Made by a program: the position numbers and the translations under genes. From Blepharisma japonicum (taxonomy: Eukaryota; Ciliophora; Heterotrichea; Heterotrichida; Blepharismidae): a stretch of DNA of 64,000 nt. The notes under the pieces are model-generated. The model made no database searches and was not told the origin of the DNA. It saw only the letters and a program-made list of their open reading frames with translations. The stretch is taken from contig CATKHK010000032.1 of the NCBI GenBank assembly GCA_949751835.1, positions 372,001 to 436,000 of the forward strand. The letters are read 5' to 3'. Shown here in pieces: positions 35,401 through 48,114 of the stretch (position 1 is the first letter of the stretch; the number at the start of each line of letters is the position of its first letter).

Positions 35401-37939
35401 CACTATACCACTTTGTTTCTGAAAATGAAGAAGGTGCTGAATAAAATGCACTAACACGAACTGAGCTATCACTAGTTGATGATAGCATAGTCACATATAA
35501 ATATAGCTTAAAAAGGTTTGAAGATGTTATTTCTTCGAAGTTTGTAAACTCTAAGTATGCTGTGCTTGATAAAGTTGTTTTTGCCATTATTATTCCATAT
35601 TTTCTTTTGTTATCTACGAGAACATATGATTTTGAATTGCTGATAGTTAATGTGTTAGAATTAAAAGAAACCATGAGGGCACCCAAGTGTGCGAGATTAC
35701 TATCGAAATTCCCTGATATAGTAAGCTGAGTGTCTTCAGTAGTTCAGATTACTGAATGCAGGGTATTTGTATTTGCTATTGAATATGTTGAGATTGGCTG
35801 ATTGGCCGAAAAGCTATTGGTGCCAGAGAATGATTGGAAGCCGTAACTATTTGAATAGAGATAGCCCTTATATGAATATGTGCCACTATTTCAAGGATTC
35901 CTTATGCTTAGGCTTAAGGTTGAATGCGTATTCACAAGGAATTTACCATAAATGCAGGGACATGGGTTATTGGAAAATGATATTATCCCTGTAAGAGTTC
36001 CATCAGAAGTTGCTGGCGCTGCAGAACTATCCAAATCTTTGAAGGTCATCAGAACATAATCGTTTGGATTATAGTTTAGGCTGCTCAATGTAAATACTCA
36101 TGTAGATGCAGCACCTGCATTAGATGGGGTAGGTGAATAATTAACAGTTGCATCAGTTGAACTACTTGCGGATGCGACATTAACAGTTAAATAATAGGAC
36201 TTATAGTACAGTTTTTTTAGTCCATATAGTATCAAATTAACTACTATTTTAGAGTTCCCACTAGAAGGAAAAATTACCATAGGGAAATACGCATTCAGAT
36301 TTGTTGCACCATTAGGTGTGTCCACTAATCAGCATGAAATAGTTCCTCGAGTAGAAGAAGACATTCCGTTTCGAACTGTGCAGGCCCAGTTCGAGTTCTG
36401 AGAGTTAGAACTCACAAATTTGAAAGGAGGAAAATCTCCAGTGTTCAAACCAAGACCCAATTTATTATCCGTGCTATCAAAAGATATTTCTATAGCAAGA
36501 GTCATTGTGTTACCAGTGCCAGCTAGAGTATTGTAATCTACATTTGTTATTGAGAATTCATTCATACTCAAATTTACATTTAGGACAGTAGGCTTTCCTG
36601 CATATAGGTAGTTAGTGCTTACTGAGCATGTAGTTGTACCACTAGAAAAAGTAACTGGCCATGAATAGCCTTCACGAAGAGAGCTGCCATAATAAGTTAA
36701 AATATTGATAAAGCCATATCCTTTATAACTGATGAGTGAAGAACAGGGAAGATACAAATATAATGTTAGTGATTGGGTGTTTGAATTGGATGGCAAGTCA
36801 AGTTCAATGCTAGTTCCAGATCAATATGGTGAATCTGAATACAAAGTATACGATTGGTAAACTTCCGATGTGCTGCAGGTTCTTGTGGACCCTGACGAAG
36901 GAACTGAAAAAATATCTGTTGAAATTATGATTTTGTTTATTGAGTAAGAAGGGGTAAAGCCGATATTAAGATATGTTGAAGAGGTGCTATAAGTTCCTGC
37001 ATATCCATCATTGATTTGTACTGTAGGTGTTGAAGACAAGGCATAATAGCTATAGCCGCTTGGTGGGTCTAAATTATCTGTCCATTTCAACTGTGTAAAC
37101 AATTTCTCACATACAGTATCTTGATATACCTCTATCATCACACTAGCATCTGATGCTGGATTTGTTACAAGCAATGAAATAGTGAAGGGATTGGTTAAGG
37201 TCTCTCCAAAAATATATGCAACTCCTCCACTAATGCTTCAAGTTACATTTTTTTCTTTGGAATCATTCCCAAATACAAGAAATGAGTTATCAAGCCCACT
37301 ATATTTTCCGTTTGCACCATCTGCAATATAAAATTTGATTGTACCTTTTCCAAGTGCATTTCATGCATCAGTTGATCCTGATCCCCATGAAAAACGTCAA
37401 CTATAATAGCGTTTCATCCCAGGGTAGTAACTTGGATTGGGATTGCTTAAAGTTTCAACTGAATGGGTCAAAAAATCTTTATTTATTTTGTTAGAGTCAA
37501 TGCTAATATTCCCCAATAGCGTATACTTATTTGTGCATATTCTATTCTTTGAAACAATCATCATAAAACTATTTGATCCACCACCTATGCTGGAATGCAT
37601 TGGCCCTTGAGCTTGAAAAGGCGCAGTGCTTACTGCTGATGCTGTGATGAGTATTCAAGGAGCTTTAGTAAATATTGTTACTGAATTCCCTGCTGTGGCA
37701 ACAATGTTTGAGGATGAGTAATCGAAACCATTTAGCCCAAATTTTATTAACATAGAATCACTGTCTTGTGGGATATTTGAAAATGTGAAAAGATTGTTTT
37801 TATTGTATAAAGATGAGAATGATATATCTGCAGGAGTAGATGATGAATAAGTTCACGCCGCTGAAGTTGTTACTGATCCTGAAGCGGCAAATACATTTTT
37901 TGCAGTTCTTTCTTCGAGGACTTGAAAGGTCTGCGACAT
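23405..37939 (-). CDS. Giant modular surface protein, C-terminal part (frame continuous with 38042-47212)
   Basis: The frame runs without TAA/TAG from 38041 down to a TAA at 23405 (4,878 codons; the first ATG after the upstream stop is at 37939). More than a dozen TGA codons are read as Trp. It continues the same modules as the upstream part: strand-rich units with IP.GGSI.I..PS.F, two Cys, I.ITG and (G/N)IxNPS endings. A possible FN3-like stretch (LRDNTNYMISFAAMGINGL) lies near the end. The last 17 residues (FELSVIWAAVALVFI) are hydrophobic after a polar spacer, fitting a GPI-anchor signal or a tail anchor. It has no signal peptide of its own at 37939, so on its own it would not be secreted; it makes sense only joined to the upstream part. 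Ser/Thr/Asn-rich with many NxS/T sites. Confidence 0.75.
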
Positions 37940-38041
37940 CCTCACAACTCTTATGTCAACAATTCCTTTATCATAATTAGCAGAGCTGGGAGATGGATTG
38001 ACAATCCCTGGTATTATTATTATAAAAGTATTCTCGGAGGT

Positions 38042-38044
38042 TTA
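38042..38044 (-). other. Single in-frame TAA inside the giant reading frame
   Basis: The frame reads HIVNLVTVD, TAA, TSENTFIIIIPGIVNP. The spacing from Pro to the closing NP is 30 residues when the TAA is counted as one, the same as in sister modules (for example PSYIEV...IVNP), so nothing else is missing. No 15-16-nt intron covers it; the only GT...AG span is 18 nt and would shorten the module. Confidence 0.85.
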
Positions 38045-41000
38045 ATCCACAGTAACAAGATTAACTATATGGATTTCAGTAGGATGATATAGAGCTTTAT
38101 CTCCATAGTATAGATAGCATTTCATATCTGTTAAAGATCCTCCAGAACAGCCAATCTCGCCACCATTACTGATTCCTGTGCCCAAATCATATGCAAAAAG
38201 TTCTATTGAGCTGTCTCTGTTTATGGTTGGAAATTCAATAATAAAAATATCAGTCTTAGTGGGTTGGGATTTTACCTTAATTGTAAAAGCATTCTCGACA
38301 CCAGCTGTAATATGCATCACACTCACACTTAAGTATGAAAACAGACTATTTGGCGAGGAATAAAAGTTAAACCCTTCCTGTAAGTCATTTCCACTGTTGT
38401 CTTTGACAGAGACTTTGATATAGTATTTGTTGGTTGTTGAGCTTTGCAATCCAAAGCCGTCATTTCTCCCGTCAGCTCCATGTGTTTTTACAATAAATCT
38501 ATACTTTGTATTTGTTGTTAGTGCTATGCTTGGTATGATTTTAATATTACTGGTATTTTCGAAGGTGCAGGTCGCAGAATATTGGGTTTGTACGCTTAGA
38601 ATACTACAATCAAGAGATGCATCTGAAGCAATTGATGAAAAAGCTGTGCTTGGCGTTAGCAAAATATAAGAGCCAACAGCTACGTTACTGCTTGGCGAAA
38701 AGAAGAATTCTATTTGAACATTATCGCCAGCCTTTGCTGTTGTTGAAGGCAGCTCTTGAGTCTCGAAGTTAAAATAAGAAGGAGCTGAAGGCGAAATTGC
38801 TGGCGTAACTGCATTAGTGCTGGCTGAATAGAAAAAGAAAGTGCTGGTACAGCTCTGATCAAGGTATAAGGATGCTGTGATTGTTCCACTTCATGATGAA
38901 CTTGGCTTGTAGGTTGATTTAACAGCAATTATGCTTGAGGGATTGGTACTATCGGTATCAGTGGAAAATCCAATAATCTTCAAGTTCAAGTCAGTAGAAC
39001 TTGCTGAGCAGCTCCAGGATCCTCCATTATCAGCAACTATGTTTGATGATGAGTAGACATTTGTGCAGTAATCAATAATTGCAGCTTCAGGAGTTGTGAT
39101 TTTCAAGCAATTCGTGTTCATTAGCTTAATGGGAGGAATCTTTACTGTAAATATCAAATCTACGATTTGGCCTGGGCTGTAATTTGTCAGAGCAGGGGCT
39201 ACAGTTAATAAAGAGTTTGCAGTCAATGCAGAAGGCAGGGTGGATGGAACAGTATACTTGTATGTTCTCTTTGAATATAAAGAATTGAAGTCTGTTGTGG
39301 TAGGAGCAGAGAGGAAGTAAGCATAAATATTAGTTTCTCCGCTATTAAAATATGATTTTCCCACACTCAAAGTCAAGCCCAGAGAGCTAGTTGCGGTAGT
39401 CGTAATAGCCAGGACTTTAGAAGATGCATGTTTTTGGTTTATTGTTCCACTTGATGAAGACGCGATAGCAGCTCCCGATATATCAAATGTTGATGGAAAA
39501 CATAGGTATAATAAGTTTCATTCACTTGTAGAAGGTAAGTTGAAAGAAAAACTTATAATACTTTGATCACTATCTGCGAATACAGGGAAATATGTCGAGT
39601 CAGCTGTTCCACCATTATTAGTGACTGTAAATACGTCATAATAGGTTTGTAAATACTTCACAGCACCACTATAATATCCCGCAACAGTGATATGGACATG
39701 AGTACGATCATCTGCCGTCCATGCAGGATTCACAATGTTATCAAGATAAAATGTAATTTGTGAATTGCCTGCTATACTTCCATCATATCCAGGGGTTACT
39801 TCAATATAAGAAGGGCTCATCTGATTAGTATATCCATGATTAATTGTGCAAGTTGCAGAGTTAAGTATAGATGAAGAGTCTATATCGCATGGATAATTGT
39901 ACCCACTTGCAAGTCCAGTCCCTAAATCAACTGAAAATAAGCTTGTCCCATGATTATCTTTTGTCGGAAAATACACCCTAATTTTGTCCATATTAGATGC
40001 CAAAGTAGCACAGTTGCCACATGAGATTTTAATTGTGAAGAAATTTGGCATTGATGCAGAAGTATGTGCTGGAATTACTTCTAAATTTGTTCATTTATCA
40101 GTAGTATCAGTAGGAGCTACGTTAATATTTAAATTTCCAATTTCATCATACGGGCTTCCTCCAGAGTAAGAAACAGAAATTTGAATTTGCATTTTTCCTG
40201 GAGTTGAAGGAAGCTGCAGTCCTTCTTGTTCAACAGTATCTGAATTAGTTGTCGTGAAGTTTAAATCTATTTTTGATGAGGCTGAATAGCTAACAGGAGC
40301 ATAAGTAGTAATTGTTAAAGTTGTGTCTGCAGATGAAAAAGAAGCTTGGCAGGAAGTGTCTACTTTTAAGTTCCATAAACAAATAAGTGTAGAGCCTGAT
40401 TGAAGATTTTGAAAGCCTGGAAGAGTCACTACTATTTTTCCAGTTGAGGCGCTTATTGTGCCTTTAGGAGTATAAGAGAATACTAAAGGAGCATATGAAT
40501 TTGTAGGAGCTTCAATAGGAAACTCATACTGTCTTGGAATTTCAAAATAAGTAGGAGCTTCAGAACTACTATCAACTGAATTGATTGTTATGCTATTTTT
40601 CTCGCTTTGGGTTGTGCTTTTTTTCGTTTTATCCCAAACAGTATAAACATCAATTGAGTTTGTTGAAGATGAAGTTGTTTTTGAAGCCATCGTCACAGCT
40701 ACAAGAATCTTATAATCTTGGGACGCCTGAAATCCAGAATCAGGAGCATATGTCAATACCTTGCTAGAAATTGTGCAAGAATATGATTCAAGACTGTCAT
40801 AGTGGACATAACAATTTCCTTCAGGGAGAATATTATTTGCAGAAAAATCAGCAATTATTGCTCCGCCTGTAGGTATATCAAATTTTGGGTTCACAGTTAA
40901 TAGCATATCAAATGTATCTTTTCCATAATATGTAGTAGGCAAACTAGTAGTTTGATAATATCTTACTATTGTTGGAGATGCTACAAAATGAATAGTCGTC

Positions 41001-44000
41001 AAACTATTGAAACATGAATCAAACATAAAGGTCTGAGTCAAAGTTCTGTCTTGCATATAATATATTGTGATCTTAGGATTATTTGAATTATCATAATCAT
41101 GGTTTGGATTTATAACATCACTAATTTTGATTGTCAAAGCACCAGCTGGGATAGAGCTGCCGATTTGGATAATAAGTATCTTTGCAGAAATATCAAGAAT
41201 GCACATACTGCTAGTGGCAGTGTCCTCACATTTTGGATTTGTAGAAAATGAAGTATCAGCAGGTAAGTCTACTAATAAATAGTCAGATGTACTTCATCCA
41301 GAAGCTGCAGGATTAGATCGAGGCTTTTGATTTGTTGGCGCTGGAATTGCAAGCTCATAAAAGGTGGTTGCGGCAACAGAATAACTGTTAGCTGTAATTG
41401 CTGGAGTTCCTGAAGGAGTGCTTTGTGTATATGAAAATAAGTACCCAAGATTATTTACATAACTCTGGCATAATTTTGTGCCTGACAAATTGGATGTCAT
41501 TGTAGCTGCATATATTGAAAGAGAGAATATTTCAGAATCAAGATTCGAATTCTTATTTGGGTTCATGAATTTACTTATGAAAAAATGAAAGGCAGTCCCA
41601 GAGGTGATAACTGATGCCGGACTGACAAAAATTCTTGCGGGTTCATTATCCAAATTTGAGCCTAGCTGAAAAGTGCATTTTATACTAATAGAGTTATCAC
41701 TCCCAGCTATGCATGGAACATCGCTATCATCAGCATACCCAGATCCCAAATCATCGTCAAAAAAAGTTGTTGGGAATTCTATCACAATTCTTCCTCCACC
41801 GCTTGTAGATGCAGCTGGTATATCATGATCGCATTTTAACGAAATATCCAATAAGTTTCTTGAGTTTGGAATAAAGTTACCAGGAATTACAGTAATACTT
41901 GTAAATTCCTCAGGCAATGTCTCTACATATAGTGTTGAAACATAATCAACAGTACTACTTCCATCATAGTTAAGGCTTAAATCTAATTTGACTTGACCTA
42001 TAGAGCCTCACTGTAAGCCTTGATAATTGTCTCTGTTCACTGTTGTTATTGTTAGCTGCAAATCTGTATTTGAAGGAAGGTCTGAGTCTGCAGGGGCGTA
42101 TATCTTATAGAGCGTGCTTGCGCTATCATATAAGCAATCTGAAGCAAGCTTTTCAATATTATTGCTCTTTCAAATACATCTCAAGCCATAAGGGTGAGAA
42201 TATGTCATTGATCCTACGACTGTAAGGAATCCATTTCTTTTAAGAATGTCACTTGCTGAAGATATTGTCAGCACCAAAGGTCCAATATTATTTGTACTTC
42301 TTATTGGCTCAGCTCTATGATACATTAATCCCTTGGTTCCAAATTCAGTTGGCAAAAGCTTCACTGACGATGGACTCATTACAACAGAAATGACTACCTC
42401 TGAATCTCCATCTATAAGTTTATCAGTGTTGGTATTTTCCCAATATGTATTGAAGTAAAGAGTATATGTTGCTGCTGCTATTTGAGCATTAACAAATAAA
42501 CTTATAGTATCAGTATCCTGGATATCTGAAGAAAACCCATAGATTGTAATGACTACATTTGTTGAAGAAGGTGAATCGGTTAAAACAAACTTTAATCCTT
42601 CAGGATTTATGGTACTCTCCGGTGTTAGCCGAATACTGTTCTTGTCGATTCCAGATGCCAAACCACCGAATTCAATTTTGATTTGACCAGTGGAAGGAAT
42701 GGGATGGATCGGTTGGAGCGTTATTCTATACAATTCTGGCTGGTTGGGGAAATAATCATAGTAGTTTGATATTGATACTTTAGCTGGAGAAGTAGATTTA
42801 AAGCTTCCGGCGTTTAAATAATTTGATTGATCAAAGCTATAAGATGTTATCACTTCTAGTTTTCTATCTCTTATTATCATTGAAGAGCCTGTTATTTGAT
42901 ATTTATATCCAGGCGCTTTTATCCCGCCTATCTGAATTATGAAGTGATTTCCGGCTACAATATGCGTAAGTTGAACTAAAGCATAGTTTGATATAGGGAA
43001 GCTGATGCAATAGCTCTGAGTGTTACCGTTTATTGAGCAAGTCATACTTACTGCAGTATAGTCAATGGGGAGCTTTATCATTACATAGTCAGTTATACCC
43101 ACATCTTTAGTGCTATGCACCAAGTTTATGTTCAAAAATAATCCACTTGCATAAAGTTCAGGGCGTTTACATGCACTTGTATCATAAAAACAATCTTTAG
43201 TTGGATCAGGAGAAATAGTAGAGCTTATACTAGAAGGGAACGTTAAGGTAGTGTCTATATAAGAGACCAGTTCTTCAGCTTTGGTTACAAAAGTTGGTGA
43301 TGTTAGAGTTTGCTCTTCAGCTCGAACTCTTATTTGCATATCATAATTTGAGTTAGAAGGATTTTTTATTGGGCCAAGGTAAAAGTGGAAAATTGTTGAG
43401 GCTTGAGAAGAGCTCGTAGACAAGCCAGTGATTTTAATTCTAACATAATCAATATAGCCATGAATAAGTGTGCAAGTAATCCCTTGTTCTGTTGAATCAG
43501 AAAAATAAGGACAATCAATTGGACTGTTATTTGCCAAGCCTGTTCCCAAATCAAACGCCCATGAAGGGTAAGGGAATTCAAGCCACACAACTTTTGTGTT
43601 AGACAAAGAAATTCCAATCATGAAATTAAATTCAAGGAAATTCCATTGGCCCGCGTATTTTTGAAGCGAGTTGATGTAGATATATTTGAACCCAATGGCT
43701 TGAACATGCATCCAAGGATTCGCAAATCCATTGCTATTATCAAGATTTGAAGTGGTTATCTTGAATTGATAGTCCCCTGCTGCTGAGGGATATTGAATTC
43801 CGACCTCATCTGCAGTGGCGTCATTAAGAGTGCTAATATAAAGTTCATGCAAAGCACTATAGCTCACATCAGTATCTCTATTAGTATATACAGTTATATC
43901 ATTTCCGCTATTTTTGCACCAACTTGATATCTTGCCATCAATATAGCAATCTAAAATTGTTGATGAAGGCACTGAAAAGTCAGCAGGAAGGGTAACTAAA

Positions 44001-47000
44001 ATTTTTGCATAATTACTGGCGTTATCAGATTTTGTCAAAGTGACACCTGAAGGTAGCTGAAAATTGAAAACTATTGGGCCTATACTGCCAGCTCTGGCAT
44101 TAATTTTTGGAGAAACAAAACTGTGCAAGTTTGCTGAGGTTGGAGAATTTAGAGCTGATGAATAATCAAACATAACTGTTGTCTGCTCAATTAATTTATT
44201 AAGAGTGTCATCTTCGTCATTAGACGATATTGTAATACTGGTTGATGAAAGACTTGAGGGGGTATTCACGAACCCTAAAAAATTAAAAGATGTGCTAGTT
44301 GGCAATTCTCCTGAAAAGCTAAGAACATATCTATAGCAGATGCTAGGAGAGGTGCAAGCATCATCTTTTACGTAACAATTGGCATTGACACTACTAGGAG
44401 AAGTAATTTTATAGCAAGAGGTTTCTGAAATTGAATAATCAGTAGGAAATGCAACTGAAACTGTACCTCCAGCTGTAATTCTTTTAGTGGTTTTGAATTG
44501 AAAATTAAGTAAAGCTTTATTAGAAAGAACTTTATCTGATGTTGGAGTTAGCATTTCAGTGATTGTAGGAGTAGATCCAACTGTACTATCAAAGGTCCCA
44601 AGCGTAAAATCGGTTGTAGAAATTTTAGCACAATAGGCTACCTCAGAATTGCTAATTTGGTAAACTGTAAAGGTAGTTGTTCCTTTATATAGCCTATTTT
44701 TTAAACTAATGCATGGGTTGATAGAGCTAGAACCAATGCTTGAAGATGGATTTTTGAAAATTATCACTTTAAAATTGTCTGATATATAAAAGTTGTAGCT
44801 CCCAGTAGTTCCCAAGGAACTTGTACCTCCACAAATAGAAATGTTAGTACTAGTCAATTTTTTGAATTCGTTAGGGATTATAATGAACAGTTTATCGTTA
44901 GTTTCGAGAGAAATTCCTGAAGAAATAGTGAAGGTGTATTCAGTGTACTCATATTCAGGGGTTGTAGTTCCGGTGGCAGTAACAGTTCCAGTGCTAGTGC
45001 AAAGAGAACTTTTTTGTTTCAATGGAGAATCTCCTGCAAGATCTTTATATTCTAATGGCACTCCATCTGGATCTATAGTTTTTACTGTTGCTTTAGGCAC
45101 ATAGCCAATAAATTTATTATTTTTAATTCAGTAAAACAAAATATTTGTTGGACTTTGACCAGCTGAAATAAGTTTCTGTGAAATAAGTTTTACTTTGGCA
45201 GGAATTAAAGGAGTTCCAGCAGTTATTGTACAGCTAGCACTCGTTCCCCAAACTGAAGTATCGAAAACGCATTGAAATGAAGAGGTCTCAAGTGAATGCA
45301 AGCCTGTTCCAAGAGTGTTTGGAAACCCAAAATTACTAGTCATGAAATCTATTTCAACTCCTCCTCCGATTTGAATATCAAGCCCATTGCTTATTGATAT
45401 AGATATTGTATTTTGGTAGTCCACTGAGTAATGCATCAAGTCCCAGCTTGCAGAGCCTTTATTATTTAATGAGGCCAAATCAGAAGTACTGCCAAGTTCC
45501 CTAGGAGCTTGCAAGTAATTGTAGTTCATTACTTCAGTTAAGCTTAGTCCACTTCCACTGTCAATTGAAACTTCAACTTTTATTGTCTTTTGTCCGCCCA
45601 TAGTGGCTAAAAATCCAAAATGTGTTTCGGTTGGATCTCCTAATGTGGTTACTGTGATTGCTAGCGGACAGCAGCCAAATTTCTCAGCTGCTGGAGTAGT
45701 AATTGTTATGGTAGGAGGAGATCCAGATGCATATAGACAAGAAGAAGCTGGGATTTGAGCAGACCCAAATAAGCATGAAAGCTGAGTATAGCTTGGAGGA
45801 ACTTGAATATCGCTTGGAAGATACAATTTTATTTGACCAGTTTTTCCATTGGCTGTAGCAGGCAATTCAGTTCGGGTTTGTAGATAAAATTCGAAAGGCG
45901 CATAATTTCCTAATGGAGGTGTAGTCTTAGCCTTAAACATTTCCGCATTTATTTCTGTAGGTGCACTTATACTGGAAAGTATGATTGTAGCTGCTTCATC
46001 ATTTTCATCAATTGTATACCCATCTGATGTAAATGTTGATATCTTGAAATAACTAGAAGTACCTGAGATTTTTGAATTCATTGCCACTGCTTCTAAAAAA
46101 ACTAAGCCAGCTTTAAAATCGTCAAATTGAGTTATAATGATTGAATTTCCTGAAGGAGAGCATGTCACAGAATCTAATGGAGTAAGCCCATTTAAAACCT
46201 TACAATATGAAACTGACTGATATTCAGAAGGGAATCAAACTTTTATGCTTCCTCCAGCAGCAATATCCCCATGAGTCTTAAACTCAATATTATAAGTTCC
46301 TTCAACTGACAAGTGTAAAGGCTTTCCACTAATCTGGACGCTTGAAATTACTCCAGGGACTATATAAGGGCCAGAAATTTCGCTTGAAATCTGCTGGACT
46401 GTATAAGTTCCTTTTTCCATGATTTCAGCCAAAAAATATCCTGTTGATCCACTGTGAATTGGATTTAAAATTCCATAAATTCTTATAGTTATAGTACTTG
46501 GCAATGCTGGTAAGCTGCTTGTTTTTATTTTTAATAAGTCAATATTATCCTGGCTGCATGAAATATATGAGCTTGTCTCTTCAATATAGCATTTTAAATT
46601 TGAGCTGATTGAAAACTCATTTGGCAGTGTAATTCTTATCCATGAACCAATTTTTGCATTTGAATCTGGAGTTATTGTAAATTTGAGTAAAGGAGAATAA
46701 TTCGCCATCAAACTTCCGTCGACTTGCATGAAGCAATTAAGTGAGGTTGGCGAGTCAAAAATTCCAATTGAAGGATAGAGCTCGTTAGAATCTTGGATTA
46801 TCCCATTGATTAAAGTATAGACTTTAAAATATCCTGTTCCTTGCATTGATAAAGGATTTTGAATATTTTCGACTCCTAGAGATATTGCTCCAGCTCTTAG
46901 TGAAGCGAATGATCATATTATAATATTTGAATCTCTTGTACAAGGAATTGAAGTTTTTGAGAGCTGAGAATACACAAAACCATTGCAGGACGCGCTCTTG

Positions 47001-47212
47001 AGACTTGGAAATTCCTGTGGAAAATGAATTGAAATCTGGGCTGACTCTGAGATGCGACTTGGAAGAATGAATTGAAATACATAAAGAGAAAAGAGACCTT
47101 TGTTGGTTCGATAAGCTGTTATTGATGTATTTGGGTCTGGAGTTATTAAAGCAGAAAGAGCCAAACTAATAAGTAATTGAAAAAAAGTGACTCTTATCAT
47201 TAATTTTGACAT
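38042..47212 (-). CDS. Giant modular surface protein, N-terminal part (3,056 aa to the in-frame TAA)
   Basis: It starts at MSKLMIRVTFFQLLISLALSA, a clear signal peptide, and runs 3,056 codons to TAA at 38042-38044. Numerous TGA codons are read as Trp; there is no intron. The protein is a chain of diverged 130-200-residue beta-rich modules. One class is marked by a DLGTG(L/I) turn, a Cys, a second Cys in C(T/Y)(I/L)..G, then P..I.(I/V) and an (I/F)xNP end; copies lie near 45310, 43550, 41750, 39910 and 38190. Another class carries (I/F)P.GG.I.I.FP. The fold looks like Ig-like/adhesin sandwiches, but no named family is recognised. Inferred role: an extracellular or cell-surface scaffold. The in-frame stop removes the C-terminal anchor unless it is read through. 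Confidence 0.8.
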
Positions 47213-48114
47213 TATATAAAATTTATATTCATATAAAAAATAATAAAAGTTTAAATGATATCTTCTGTCTTAATAATTTAAAATAAAACATTCTTCTTTA
47301 TCTCTTCAACGTTAATCTTTTAATATAATTTTTGAAAAACCCTGATGGCACTATCAGAAAGGAATATTAAATTTTTTGCTATTAATAAATATTAAATATT
47401 TCAAAATTATCTCCTATAATAGAAAATAAAATTCATGGAATAGTTATAAAATATTTTATTTGGATGCAGATACTTGATGAGAAATTATATAATCAATTTT
47501 AATTTTCTTAAATATAATAATTTAATTTCAATATAAATTCAATTGCATACATTATTATTTTCTAAAATAATCTTTTATGCAATTGACAATAATTTATTTA
47601 TTACAAATATACAATTTTTGTGTTGGAAAAGATTAAAACATAAAAATTAAAATATTTCTAATAAGATTTCTTATTATATTTACTTCAATTGATATTTAAA
47701 ACTTCTCATGAAATATTTTCCTCTCAAATTTCCTACCCCTTACAGAGATAAAAAATATAATAAAAACTAAGTGGCATATTACAAATTTCTATTTCTGCCA
47801 CCCAAATTGCATCGTTCTTATTTTCGTTTATAAATCTATGAAAAGAAATCAAAATTAAAAAATTTTTGGTATGCTTAGGCTTAGGCTTAACACTTCAAAT
47901 ATTAAAAAGGACATTTTGAAGTGAAAGACTCAATTTTTTATTCTTAAAAATCTTTAAAAATCTTTAAAAATCACCAAAAACTTTAATTTCTTTCCAAATT
48001 AATAGATTTGAAAGTATTTTTTCTTTGCATTTGTGATGAAAGAAATTTAAAAATATGTGCACTCACAAAAAAATCGAAATCATCACTATCAAAGAGAATA
48101 AAAATGATAATAAT
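47213..48114. other. Intergenic between divergent giant gene and receptor gene
   Basis: About 0.9 kb of very AT-rich DNA. It holds a short direct repeat of CTTTAAAAAT units near 47945-47972 and two and a half TTAGGC units near 47874-47889. No gene recognised; it must hold two divergent promoters. An in-frame extension of the receptor back to ATG at 48055 is possible. Confidence 0.5.

Noticed and set aside
38027-38044. 18-nt GT...AG span (GTGGATTAAACCTCCGAG) that would splice out the in-frame TAA of the giant gene
   Set aside because: No other intron here is 18 nt or starts GTGG, and removal would shorten the module by six residues compared with its sister modules.
47870-47892. TTAGGC-like repeats resembling telomere units
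   Set aside because: Only two and a half units in AT-rich spacer; too few to claim an interstitial telomere, and the unit is not a known ciliate telomere repeat.
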